From positions 372,001 through 436,000 of the forward strand of contig CAKJVC010000148.1 in NCBI GenBank assembly GCA_918026815.1: 64,000 bases of DNA, written 5' to 3'. Position numbers and translations under genes: made by a program. Within the stretch, counting starts at the first letter, position 1; each line of letters starts with the position of its first letter. This DNA comes from Chalara sp. BL73. Its lineage: Eukaryota; Ascomycota; Leotiomycetes; Helotiales. This document shows, piece by piece, positions 45,726-58,378 of this stretch. The notes beneath the pieces are model-generated. The model had not been told where the DNA came from. It was given only the letters and a program-made list of their open reading frames with translations, and made no database searches.

Positions 45726-46569
45726 CGTGGACGAGGCCCGTTGGTGTGAGGGTAGCTTGCTGGTGGTGGTATTCGTCAGCGGCGAAGCAATAGAGACAGC
45801 AGATTAAGCTCTCAGACTGATCACACTGGTTGTCTCAAGCTGCGGAGGAGCCAGCTCTCTGGCGTTTTCGCGTCAAGGTCTGCGTTACCCTAACAGGGAA
45901 GATTTGTTCAAGATTTGCAAAGCAATCGGGGTCGGATGATCTCATCGTTTGAGGTCGGTGAGACCGGTTATCTGTGGCAGGCCAAAGATTATCCCGTGTT
46001 CGGCATGGTCGGACCCCTATAGGATTGTTTTACAGGGCTCATAATTGGTCCCCCAGGGTCGACTACAGGGTTGATAACAGTGGGTTTTGGACAAGGTTTA
46101 CTGTGGCACTGCAGTGCTGTACCGCATTGTGCAGTATGGTCTGTTATCGGCTGATGCACGCTAGAGCCATTCTCGAAAAAAGATCCATTCTCTCTACACT
46201 TATCCACCACCAGGCCACGCTATCCCAAATCATGGTTTGCCTTGCAAGGGAAGTACTGTAAGTACTACAAGAACGGTCAGTATTTCCTCCTTGTCACTTT
46301 TCACTATGCCGTTGTCCGATTTCTCAGCCGAGTTTCTTGATAGCAGATCTGCGTGACTCGTGGCTCCCCCCCAGCATCGCCCAAACTTAATATTGAACCA
46401 AGCTCCAGATAGCTGCCGCCTGCGGTTTAATGCTACGGACTTTTCGTACTCCTCACTGAAGAGCAAAGAGTTACCCAACGCGGAGAAACTCTTGTGTCAA
46501 GGAATTGTCAATTGAATGATCAACGTCTAACAGGATCAAATTTCCTAAACATTAGTTCTAGATTTCAAC
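45726..46569. promoter_or_regulatory. Bidirectional promoter region of the choline catabolic pair
   Basis: This 844-bp region separates the divergent aldehyde dehydrogenase and choline oxidase starts and should drive both. I see no protein-coding content or operator I can name. Co-regulation by choline or nitrogen source is inferred from the arrangement. Confidence 0.55.
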
Positions 46570-48275
46570 ATGACTACCGATATTATCTCGTCTTCCCACG
46601 TGAAGGACTTTGACTATGTTATTGTCGGTGGAGGCACAGCTGGCTGTGTTATTGCTAGCAGACTCTCTGAATATCTGCCAAACAAGAAGATCCTCTTGGT
46701 AGAGGCTGGTCCTAGCGATTTCAACGACGATCGAGTTCTGAAGCTCAAAGAATGGCTAACATTGCTTGGTGGGGAGCTGGACTACGACTATGGCACCACA
46801 GAGCAGCCCAATGGTAAGTCAGAACACACTGTGGTAACAAGGAAATAATGATTGTGCTAGGAAACTCACATATCAGGCACTCAAGGGCTAAAGTCCTTGG
46901 TGGTTGTTCATCACACAACACTCTAATCTCCTTCCGACCATTTGAATATGATATGCAGATATGGGAAAGCTTGGGATGCAAAGGGTGGAATTTCAAGACC
47001 ATGATGCGTCTCATCGACAACCTGCGGAACACATTTCAGCCAGTTCATCCAAGGCATAGAAACCAAGTCTGCAAAGACTGGGTTGAAGCATGCTCCACCG
47101 CTCTCGAAATTCCAATCATTAAAGACTTTAACAAGGAGATCAAAGAAACAGGAAGCTTACAGCAAGGAGTGGGATTCTTCTCAGTGTCATATAACCCAGA
47201 TGATGGGCGCCGGAGCTCTGCTTCAGTAGCTTATATCCATCCCATCTTACGGGGAGAGGAGAAGCGACCAAATCTCACAATCCTCACCAATGCCTGGGTG
47301 AGTAGGCTCAATATCACTGACAAAACGGTGAAGAGCGTGGATTTAAGCCTGAAATCTGGCGAGAAGTTCACAATCGCTCCTAAGATCGAGACCATTCTCT
47401 GTGCTGGGGCCGTCGACACCTGCCGTCTCATGCTCCTCTCAGGAATTGGCCCTAAGCAACAATTAGATGACCTTTCTGTCCCCGTAACCCACGATTTACC
47501 CGGTGTAGGCGAGAACCTGCTCGACCACCCCGAATCCATCATCATGTGGGAACTTAACGCTCCAATCCCACCGCAAACTACCATGGACTCAGACGCTGGA
47601 ATCTTCCTCCGTCGCGAGATCAAGGACGCCGCAACATCCAACACAGACCCAGCATTGAACCCTAAGAATATTCCCGATGGCACCATTGCCGACATTATGA
47701 TGCACTGCTACCAGATCCCTTTCTGTCTCAACACCGTGCGTCTAGGCTACGATGCGCCAATAAATGCTTTTTGTATGACACCGAACATCCCGCGTCCCAG
47801 ATCCCGCGGCCGTATCTTCCTTACCTCCAGTGATCCCTCCGTTAAGCCGTCCCTTGATTTCCGTTATTTCACCGATCCAGAAGGCTATGATGCCGCCACA
47901 ATCGTTGCCGGTCTGCGTGCAGCACGCGAAGTTGCCAAACAAGCACCTTTTTCCAATTGGCTCGTCCGTGAGGTTGCTCCTGGACCGAAAGTCCAAACTG
48001 ACGAGGAACTTTCTGAGTATGGACGACGTGTGGCGCATACCGTGTATCATCCCGCTGGAACCACGAAGATGGGCGCCGCGGACGACGAGATGGCAGTTGT
48101 GGATCCCGAGCTAAAGGTTAGGGGCCTAAAAGGCGTCAGAGTTGCGGATGCAGGAATCTTCCCTACGATGACAACTATCAACCCGATGTTGACTGTATTG
48201 GCAGTTGGGGAGAGGGCAGCGGAACTGATTGCCTTTGATGCTGGATGGAGAGGGGATGGCCGTGCCAGACTCTAG
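46570..48275 (+). CDS. Choline oxidase (GMC oxidoreductase)
   Basis: Two exons (46570-46813, 46861-48275) with a 47-bp GTAAGT..CTAG intron give 552 aa. The FAD Rossmann motif VIVGGGTAG is at about residues 17-25. The block RAKVLGGCSSHN has His100 at the place of the His that carries FAD covalently in Arthrobacter choline oxidase. Conserved counterparts of that enzyme's active site are also present: Glu in DHPES, His in IMMHCYQIPF, His478 in VYHPAGTTKMG and Asn522 in TINPMLTV, spaced 44 residues apart as in the bacterial enzyme. The reaction is choline to betaine aldehyde and on to glycine betaine with H2O2 formation. A generic GMC alcohol oxidase is the alternative, but the choline-specific residues and the dehydrogenase neighbour argue against it. 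Confidence 0.92.
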
Positions 48276-48978
48276 GCTTACATTAAATATGAGATATGCT
48301 AGGTTTAGCATTTAATCTTCATACTATTCAGAGGCGTATGTAAACCACTTGGTAGGATGGCGGATGCCTTTTCGATAAAGGAGAACATTTGTTTCTATAT
48401 TAAGCTATAGCTTCGAATCACAGAATTCCATTCATGCCTAAGATAAGGCATAATGGCAGAAAATTGCACTCCTTTGTATGAATAGCTCAGCTCGATTCAC
48501 TCCTCGTGTACCTTCTTTCTTGATCATAGAGATTACGACAAACTCTTTATAGTCATAACCATAAGCAAATCTCGTTCAGTCTTGCAGCAGAGTGTATCAC
48601 TTTTCTTATTAAGGAGCATTCACATTATTAATCGGATTGAATAAGTTCTCGCTGATCACGGTTTTACAAGCTTCTAGGAAATGTGTAAAGAATTGGCACA
48701 CATAGTTGTTCGAAGGGCGACTCAGTAAATATGATTCATCAATTAGTGGTCTCGAAGTTCTGTCTACTAAATACACATCTGCTTCCGCAGTAAAAACGCC
48801 GATTATCCATTCCGCCCTCCTTCCTGTGTGCGGTGATATATACAGCCATTCAAAAAGTCGATATGAACGCCGTCATCCTAAGAAGCTATTATATCCCCAC
48901 GCTATGCATTACAACCATCTTATTTTGTCCCCAAATCCAACACAGTCTCTTCTCTTTTGCCCAATTAATATTCAATCT
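48276..48978. other. Convergent intergenic region
   Basis: Shared 3' flank of choline oxidase (+) and the Chs7 gene (-). No extra gene was identified. Confidence 0.5.
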
Positions 48979-50111
48979 TTAGTATTGAAATCCGCCATAG
49001 TTCGAATGTCTTCCCTGGTTGGGGTGGTTGTACACAGTGCTTGTATAGTCAGTATCTTGATAGATAGTAGTTCGTCGATCATCCTCAGGCAGAAGCTCCT
49101 TAACTTCCCAGGTATTCGCCTTGGTGCCGACGGAGAATTCGAGATCTTCTTTCGTGATAGAATCCCAGTACTATAAAGATATTAGCATCCATTCTTGAAA
49201 CCGTCTATACTGGTTTCAATATACCTTGTAAATCATCATAACTGCTAATAGATTGCAGATCGTTGCAAAGAAAAGACCATCCAAATAATGTTGAACCGCG
49301 TCACAGATCCTAGCTCCAAATGCATATAGCACAACCTGCCCAGCAACGAAGAAAAAAACACCAAAAGCGATATCGCCCAAAGGCCAGCGGTCCTGCAACG
49401 TGTTCACCACCAAGAGAACCTGCATAATCACATATATCAGAAGCTCTAGGCCGGAAACCAAGTACAGCACCACAAACAGTCCGATGGTGTTTGTGGGTGA
49501 CATGCCTGCCCATCCCTTAAATGTAGCCAATGAAACCAAGAACGAGATGACAAACATTGTCAAGCTGGCGCCTCGCAATAGCCAGACAGATAACGTGGTA
49601 CCATCTTCATATATCTGGAAGCCAACGAATCCGTTAATGAGCAAACACGCAGTTAGGGAGGACGTGAGCCCATTCTGCACGGCGGTGAAGTATGGGTATG
49701 CCTCATTTCCAATGGGAATCACGCCGGAGTCAAGAATGAGAGATACGAAGGATAACAGCATGTAGAGATAGAAAAACATGGTGATTTCCTTGCGGCCTAA
49801 TTGTAAAAAATGGTCAACAATCGCTCTCAAAAGCCACATCAATACCACTTCTGAGCAGGAAAGAGGTACATACCGACAGCAGTGAACTTGCTTCGCACAT
49901 GGATAATCATGATAGTCGTCATGATCAAAGCCGCGATGTGGCAGAAGGACGCTGCGCCTTGGAAGATGATTGTGTTCGCCAACTCAATATTCCGCGCGTA
50001 GCAGAGGGCTTCGATGCCAAAGGACCCCGAGACCTGGGAATAACTGCCTATCACTGAACATAGAGGGACTGATGCCTGCTCGCATATCGAATTGAAGTCA
50101 CCGAACCCCAT
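48979..50111 (-). CDS. CHS7: Chitin synthase export chaperone Chs7
   Basis: Three exons (49874-50111, 49225-49796, 48979-49170) with 77- and 54-bp introns give 333 aa. The protein begins [19 protein letters not shown], as Chs7 proteins do. It has about seven hydrophobic segments with the family blocks [64 protein letters not shown] and [16 protein letters not shown]. Only after splicing does it show the cytosolic tail [15 protein letters not shown]. Chs7 is an ER membrane protein needed for ER exit of class-IV (Chs3-type) chitin synthase, hence for wall chitin. The last small exon matches the family end closely. Confidence 0.95.
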
Positions 50112-53100
50112 TTTTGTATCCTATGCTCCTTTCGTAAATGATGCTATACCAATATTTAGATCCTCCCTGAAAAGCTGGAAGCGGTGCGAGATTCGATGTG
50201 AGTGTAAGATGCAAAAGCGAGTGCGTTGGTGAAGAAGCAGCGATTGTGGCCCTCTTCGACCGGTTTGTAAGGTTCGAGGTGGGAGGGAAGATGGATAGTT
50301 GTTGAAGGCAGTGTCTAAAACAGGATCTTTCTCGTACAGATGTCGTTTGTCGTTGGCGGCGAGACCAAATTTCTTGGCGCAACCCCTAGTCAACATAAAC
50401 ACGAGCCTCGATCATGTGATCTACTAAGTATATTTGCAATAAGGATTCTTATATCATTAAACCTTTGTAGGATTCCTCAGAGTAAATGATGGGATATCAA
50501 GTGTACAAGCGTTTGAATTTACAGCTGTTCTATTATTAGACTTAGTTTTCTCAAATTAATTATTAGATATTTGTCAACTACATATTGCCTCATGAACCTA
50601 TCTGGTCGACAGGTCAAATGTGTGATCCGCAGGAAGTTTGGTATCTAGTTATCGCAGAATATCTCTTAAGCACCATTCATGTACTTTCTAGTAGTGGAAA
50701 GGGAATCAGTAGTAGGTTCTTGCCCTCACGCAGCAACAGTTTCCTATGCCCCTTCCAAGGGTTGCTGGATGCTGGGCTTGAATACTTTGAATGTATTGAC
50801 AGATATCAGGAGGTATACTTTCACGATGGAGCAAAAGTTTGCGGGTTTGTGACCATTGGAGAGGCTAGAAAGTGAACATAGTCCCAAAGCCTCATGGGTG
50901 TCTAACATACCTACAACATATCAAAGAGACAGGCCAAATACTAGGGAGCATAGCCTATTCATGGGACATTCAAAAAGAGAACTGCGCAATACTAGTGGGG
51001 TAACCACTGGCCGAGATGCTGCGTTTGGCGCTGATGTTGGGCACTTGCTTCTCAACGCTCTAGATCACATCACATCACCAAGCCAGGCAACCTCCATTGA
51101 GAGAGCATGGTGTGACAGCTGAAGATCAGCCTATATGCTGGTACAGGATCATAATGGCTACAGCAAGTAGCACGACTTCGGAACTACTAGTTCGCTTCGA
51201 GCTGACAAGAGTTTATAGTCCAAATAGCAGGCGCTTGCTTTAGCTAGTTTTGGAGGACAACTGCTATTGCGAATAACAAGACTCACCAACGACTTGGAAT
51301 CTACCTCGAAGCAATAAAGATGTAATAGACTAATAGTGTGACTGCCGACTGGCCCCTGTAGGCATTATTTCCCAAAGTAATATAAGCCATCACGACAGTT
51401 CGACCTGTATTCGAGAAGATACGTATGTTGTAAAACTTATAGAAAGGCGGCCAGTTGCATCTGCAATCTCTGCCAGGGAGCTCCATGCAGTTGTACAGTA
51501 TACCAGGCTGGGTATCCTAGGTAGATTAAGTGCATGACAAGATACTATCAGCTGCTTGAGTTCGTCATCAGTTGAAGAGTGATCAATTGATAAGATGGGA
51601 AGGATTCATGGCTTGTTTGCAGCCTATGTCCAAAATGTCCTAAATGTTTCAGCGGCATGCCCTAAGAAATGGAGACTGAGGCGGCGAGGTGTGGTAAGCC
51701 TTCGGCCGTGCAACGCATTCGGGAAGTAGGCTTCGGTCCTAAAAGTATGGCAAAAGCAAGCAGAAGCGATCAACGAATGAGTTATCATCTTCAAAGGGAG
51801 AAAATCAGGATCTCGTGTCGGATAGAACGGGTTTATTAAAAATTGGGGATTGCGACAAGCATATTATGCAACATCAAACGCCTGCAACTGTCCAATGCTA
51901 ACGAATAGGGCCCTTGCTGAGCGATGCCCTTAATAAACGAGTCCGGCGAATAGAACTGAATTCGCAACTACATGGTACAACCAACAAGATTTGGTAAAAA
52001 CAATTAATCGAACCGTATTGCGGACCGACAATAGATTACAACGCAAGGTCAATAAAAGTTATTTCCAAGACCTTGGGCTAAGGTGCAGTTTCGCCGATTC
52101 ATTCTGCATTATGTCCCAGACACTCAGGCTCTTAGCCTGGCTGGTCCTAGAATAACTCTTGCCGAGCCGCTCGTTGGATCTTTTCAGATGGAGCACTGCG
52201 TGTTTTGAATCATTCATTTTTGGTTCCCAAGGACTGTGGGATATTGCATGTTGAACACTACGGTAATGAGGATCGCGGCTCGAGAGGGGCGATGGCACGA
52301 ATGGCTGGGCCTTGCTCTCGAGCCCTTCGCACGACAGTCGTGTGTTTATCAAACAGAGCATGCCACGAGACCACAATTATGCTTTCGAGTAACAGTGTTC
52401 CCGTGAAATCGCTACAACGTATGCTGTTGTAGTCAGACCTAATAATAAGGACTGTGCATCTGGTGTTGTTATCTCCGTGAAGGATCAACACGTTATTAGA
52501 ACATATCCCATGGTAAGCCGGGTCCGAGAATAGTAGAAGGATGAATAAACTAGTAATATGACTCGTTGGTCGAATGAAGGAACCTGCAGCTCACACACTC
52601 TCTCAGCAGGCTATACCTGCAATGTCGATGCCACGAGGATCAAAATTGTCAGTCTTCCCCATGAAGACGCCCCGACATAAGTTAGTGCACCGTAATCAGC
52701 AGGTTTCATTGATATTGAGATGCGGATCACGAACAGCTTTCTCAGCCTCGTGCTATAATACAGAATCCACCTTAGGTAAAGTGCTAAGTGTGGAGCAGAG
52801 CAGTTGCATTTATTAAGCAAAATCATCTGGATGTCAAGCGTGACATGAGCAGAGGCAGTACCACTTTTGAATGTTCGAGCGTCCTCTCCCTCTGACCCAG
52901 CCTTTGTGCGGTGCCGTGCTACTTGCTGTATGGTGGTGCAACTGTGGTCGGATTGAGAGATTACCAATTTGCAAGCAGTTCAGCGAATCTACAAAGTGCT
53001 GGGAAAGCTAAAGGTGTGGCTGCTTGAACTGAGCCTCCAGACATGGATCTTTTTTAACCATTGGATTCCGAGTAGAGTGCCACATGCTGGCAGCTGAAGA

Positions 53101-53860
53101 TAGATTGTCGCAAGATGATTTGCCGTGCTGTATCAGAGAACAGTACCCTGGGAATCGCGGCTGCTTGAGCAAATGAAGGGACGCCGTTTAGTCTGTGTAT
53201 GCTGACGAAGCACTTGTGACCAGTCGCTAGAAGGAGGGATGCGCTGAGACCAAGGCAGCGGCATGACGGCAAAGCAAAAGGCACCCGCCCACACAGGATG
53301 CTGCTTCAAAATAGTGGTCGGGAGTCGTAACAACGGCATAAGATCCGCAACTTCCTCCTCAGCCAGCATGCATCATCATCCACAATCAATCAATCAATCA
53401 ATTATTCAATCCACAAATGCAGGCGATCCACAATTTGCCATCTTCCAAGAAGGCATCATCAAGGGGTCTGACTCATTTTCCAGAGGCCGATACAGGCTGT
53501 CTCTGACTTTTTTCGAATTTGAGTTTCCTTGGTGAGGCGGTTTGATGAAGATTTTTGATACGATATCGATATGAATAGCTTGCATCGATTTTCAAAAGAA
53601 GGGAGGGGTTGTTGAGAGCTCACCGCTTTCTTAGCTTAATGGAGGGGCCGGAAGGGGGATATCAAGTGGGGTTTGGCGAGGTCAGCTATACAGTAGTAGA
53701 AATGACCAGGAAGGACGACGACTTCCCCCCCCCTTGATAGTTCTGCCAATATCACGTCAAAGGCATACTATACATATATTATGCATCCAGATACTCAACA
53801 TTAGCTACACAGCTAAGCCGGTTTAAAATGAGGAGAATACATATGTCTAGCCCGAAACAG
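50112..53860. other. Gene-poor region upstream of CHS7
   Basis: About 3.7 kb where I find no gene. Frames up to about 118 codons exist on both strands but lack motifs and splice coherence. An (AATC)n run lies at about 53384-53403. Confidence 0.45.
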
Positions 53861-53862
53861 GT

Positions 53863-53895
53863 AGAGACAGAGAGAGAAAGAGAGAGAGAGAAAGA
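53863..53895 (+). repeat. GA-rich microsatellite
   Basis: An interrupted AG/GA tract of about 33 bp (agagacagagagagaaagag and on). Simple-sequence repeat in non-coding DNA. Confidence 0.8.
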
Positions 53896-56700
53896 ATTGA
53901 CAACAGTCAACGAAAGGCCGAATATCTCATCGCAAGTCAGACTTTGCAGGTTTGATCGGGGGTGTAGCTAAATCCGTCTCTATTCTTACACCATGAAGGC
54001 GGGGATCAGGATGGAAAAGGATTCTTGGGATAGCACCCGCGAGAATTTTATGCCCATCTGCCTCATCTTGCAAAACCAACCCAACCATCACGAACATCTA
54101 GATCGTACAGTAGGATATGCATCACACTCGCAAAAACACCGCATCCACTTCTCGTGGGACTGTGCTGCCAGTACAATGATTGGAGGCGAAATGATAATTT
54201 ATTTCATCGCGGTAGAGGATGTTTCCATCCATCCTGTACCGAGACTTCCCTCAACAGGCAAATCTACAAACCTTGGCTAACCATGCGCCACCAGCCGCGT
54301 CAGAGCTAGCTAATCCTTAATCGCTCTTTCGAGACTAAACCTTTCCTTAAAAGTTATCCAGGTTCAGCTGAGCGAAGGCGGGCGGACTTACGTATCATGG
54401 ATATTTGGTCTTTGGCTTCATAGGTCGAGAACCACCTGCTCAAGGCCTGAAGGGCATATCCTTAGCCTATGCGTTTGAAGCTGCAAAATCACGAGATGTC
54501 TCCATAGCCAAGCTAGACTACGGATCCACCCGACATTCTTGTAACCAGCCAGACCAAGTCGACCCTCCACGAATTACAATACGTAGGTTGCTACATGCAT
54601 AATGGTTCTATCAGTGACGTTGTCCTGGCCTGTGATATCTTGTTGCCTTCAACTTTCCCCGCCTACCCACCAAAGAAGCAGACACCCATGAGGCATCTCG
54701 AGAAGTAAAGTGCATCTAGCCTACTTTCTTGGCAGCCCCCTTCTTAGATGAATATGTCATGATTCAAGCATTGATCATTTTCCGATCATCTTTACCAACA
54801 GGAATGTATCCGTTTGCGCTACTATGCACTGCATCAGCGGGACCAGAACAACCCTTCTCCGCTGAGCTGCTTCGAGGCGTTTCTCGTCGCTCCCTTGCCA
54901 GGCGCCCAACAGGTGGAGTGGTGGCCCAAAGATCGCCATCAAACGTCAAGACGATTCCTTGTTATAGCCGTAATTAACTCGTCAGCTAGGGAGGAAACGC
55001 AGTAAGAAAAAAGTTAGGCCAATACAACATGCCGGTGATCATATCATGACAATCTTAGGCAGCTCCCTGTCACAAAAGCTGTACGTACTGGTACGCTTGA
55101 AGATTTCCGTGCTGCAGTCTGTTTCGGTGCAGAGGACATACGTCGAGGACGTCTTCATGTGTGATATGCGTACCGCTTTTTAATTGTGTCACCATGTACT
55201 AGTAAGCCCAAGAAAAATAACTTTGAAGATTGGTAACCCCGAGCCTCGCCGTTCCCACAGCCTGGTCCTAGACGATTGATCCTGGTGCAGCATCCGAGCC
55301 TCCGACGACACCCCTTCAGCCTTTCCGCGATAATTAGTAATAAAGCAGACCACGTCCAACACTTTTAGCGAAGCTGCTTCAGGAGAGGCCTTCGAAGCTT
55401 GCAGGTTACGCCGAGGATGGATAGATAGCCCCTAGTTTAATTTATCAGCAAACCTAAAGGACATAGGTCCTGGAAGCGAAAGAGCAGCAATCTACTTAGT
55501 GTGACTCGTACTGTAGATGAGCTCAGATCTGCTGAAATTAGAGCCATCCAGAGTTGTCTCCCCATTCTGTCAATTTTGACGGTCCAAGTGCCCTTTTGTA
55601 AATGCCACACAATAGAGAGCGATATTACTTTTACCACCCTTTCATCCTTTTAGTGGGGGTCTAAAGAAACACATGTCCTGCCTAGATGCACCCCCCGTCG
55701 CCCTCCTCTTGGTGCCACCATTCCCACCCTTGCCTTCCAACACGGTCTCATCTCGTATCCAATCAAACACAAACCTTCCTGGACGATTTCCGCCCGCGAC
55801 ACCACCATGCGACTATCATGCTGCTTGCATTTTTATTATTGCGCGGCAGGCTTCCTAGTGATTCAAACCAAGAGGAAACGAGAGGGAGACCAGCAAGGCA
55901 AAGCACACACGATAGATACCGCTTGGGGATTGCCATCCGTAGGCTGAAGCGCGCTGCAACGGTACAGCACCATGTGTGGAAATAGAGGACCGCCAGCGAT
56001 TGGCTGTTTCCTTCCATTACATGTCTTTCGATATCCGTAACCGTCACCCTAACAAACAAGCCAGGTGGACAGGACCTCTCCCAGCACAACAAAGCACAGC
56101 GGATTCCCATAAACAAGGCGTCCTTTGGTTGCGGTGGCAGATGGGTCAAACCAGCCACTAGATTTGTAAGACCGGGCCAGGTGCAACCAGCCTGGTGAAC
56201 AATGCACGTCCATCTATATGTTTCAATAAATGAAGGGAAAAATCATCAATAGACAAATCACTGGTTGCTCACGCTGTCCGCCTTCGCGTCCCATTAGTTC
56301 CCAATTCCCTCGGTTCCACGCGCTCCACTCCTTAACCGGCCCAAGATTCCAGTAAAAGTGCGTTGTATCAGCAACCCCGAAAGACCAATAATTAACCTGG
56401 TTCCGCCAAATGCTGAATCTGTTTCTCCATTTCCGGCACCCAAATTGCTAGCTAATCATCGTGTTGGGCCTTTCCTTGTTAAACGAGCAGTAGCAGTTGC
56501 AGAAGCTAAACCACAGACCGGAAATCGAGTCAGCCCGCCAGCCAGCTCTCCAAAGATACACACTGGACCGCATACCATCACCACCAGTCCTGTGGTGTTG
56601 GATGACTGATTAGATTTGGATGCGAATTAACTAAAGAACTGATTGTGCATTCCCCCTTGGCAGGCGGGGGTTATTCAGATAGCGCTTCCTGATGATCCCA
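53896..56700. other. Gene-poor region
   Basis: About 2.8 kb of mixed composition with no supported gene. Pro/Ser-rich and Arg-rich open frames at 54729-55005 and 55673-56160 overlap on both strands without recognisable motifs and are probably chance. Confidence 0.45.
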
Positions 56701-58378
56701 CCGTACTGTAAGTAGTGTGTAGACCAAGTTTAACTTACTCTAGCTGGTTTGGTATTTTTGTGTTTCTTTTTATTGGCAGCTGGTTAGCCAACTCTTGAGG
56801 GGTGTGGGGGCTGAGCACAGTACAGTATAGTGCCGTCCTGTACCGTAACTTCGTACAGGCGGAGGAGGAGAAGGAGGAGGTGAAGGAGGAGTGACATCGA
56901 CGTAAAGTGTTCCAGTAGGGAGGTGAATGGAAACGGAAAGAGATCCATCCAGACAATAGTGGGGCCCCCCGGTCAATTTGGGAGGGGGGAAGGGGGGTCA
57001 ATGGGTTCAAATTGGTTCCATACGGGTCTGATAGAGCCACACCCTTCTTTCTCCGTGTTGGGAGGGGGTGTGTATATCTTTTTGTCTAGCTATCTATCTC
57101 TACTCTCGCATTCCTTCCTTTCACACACTGATTCTCCCCTCCCTCCCCCGCTTAACCCAATCTGATCTAGTCCTTGTGCAAATAGCGTACAACGACCACC
57201 AAACACCATACATTATCATACACGCACACCCCCCCTGCTCATATGCCTGCCTGTCTTCCTTCCAAAGTGAACTGGCACTAAGCCATGGTTGCTGGCATTA
57301 TTGGCACTGGCCTTCTCTTGTTTTTTTCTCCCTCTTCAAAACCTCAACCTCTCAAACACCTGGGGGACGGGGAGGGGGCAGAGGGAAATGGAAGGGGGCA
57401 AAATAGTGTGCACACTGGACTGCTCCTAATTGTCCCTTCCGGCGCCATGCTTTGCCCTGCCGACTCAACCCCCCCCCCCCCCCTGGTCTGGTGCAAAAAG
57501 CTTTATTGTCATTATTCTGGTCCACGGATTACTTACTTTTATGAGAAGGGTGAGTTTATGATTATCGTATTCTTTATTATCATTCTTATTTACTCTCTGG
57601 ACTATGGTCAGTCCTTAGGCTTTCTCTCCTACTCCCCTTTCTCCTTCCTCCACTCATATCCCTGCCTCATTCCTCATCTTCTACTGGCTCGCTGCCTTCT
57701 TGAAAGCCTTCTCTCTTCTTCGTGGGTTGTGACATCAACCGACCCTGGGGGGGGAATCTTTGGGACATCAGACTTCTTTGAGATCAAACCTCCACTCTTT
57801 CAACTTACTCTGTTTTCACTCACATATTCCACTACTGCTGCCTCACATCGTCTGGAACCACTTCTCAAAAAAGCCAAAAGCATTCCGCCATTCCTCGCCG
57901 GCCTTTTGTTGTGCAGCTCCTCCACATTTCCGTCGTTTCTCTCGTTGCCCTTTGAGACTCGCCCCAGCCGAGTGCTTGATATTCCAGCTTCTTCTCATCA
58001 TTTTATACGAACTTTAATATTATTCAGACCTCTCCATATCGGGATAACCTTCTATCCTGTTGACCACTTCCTCAGAATTCCTCAGGAACGTCATATACTC
58101 AACACAACCCTGCAACTACACCTCCTCCTGGTAAATCATACTCAGGAACGACCCAGTCATTCATGGCTACCAGATGAAGCTACAAAAACTGCATTCCTTC
58201 AGCAGGTGACGAGAGTGGAAAGGGCATTGAGTGTGGGGCAACTTGCTTTGGTTTGCTTTGGAATCACAGCTTTCTATTCACCTAATTGTGACCCATCACA
58301 AGTCGGTTGCAATCCGCACACCAATATCACACGAAGCTTTGGTCAAGCTGCTGACCCCCATTCCGTGTTCTGGCCTCC
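56701..58378 (+). promoter_or_regulatory. Long pyrimidine-rich promoter/leader of the cyclin gene
   Basis: The strand alternates G-rich (about 56965-57000, 57360-57400) and C/T-rich tracts and includes a 15-base C run at about 57469-57483. CT-rich leaders are common in front of fungal regulatory genes. A 392-codon plus-strand frame (57285-58463) crosses it and overlaps the cyclin start in another frame; its composition looks like translated CT-rich leader. Confidence 0.45.

Noticed and set aside
47231..47695. 154-codon minus-strand frame
   Set aside because: Antisense to choline oxidase, which explains the sequence fully.
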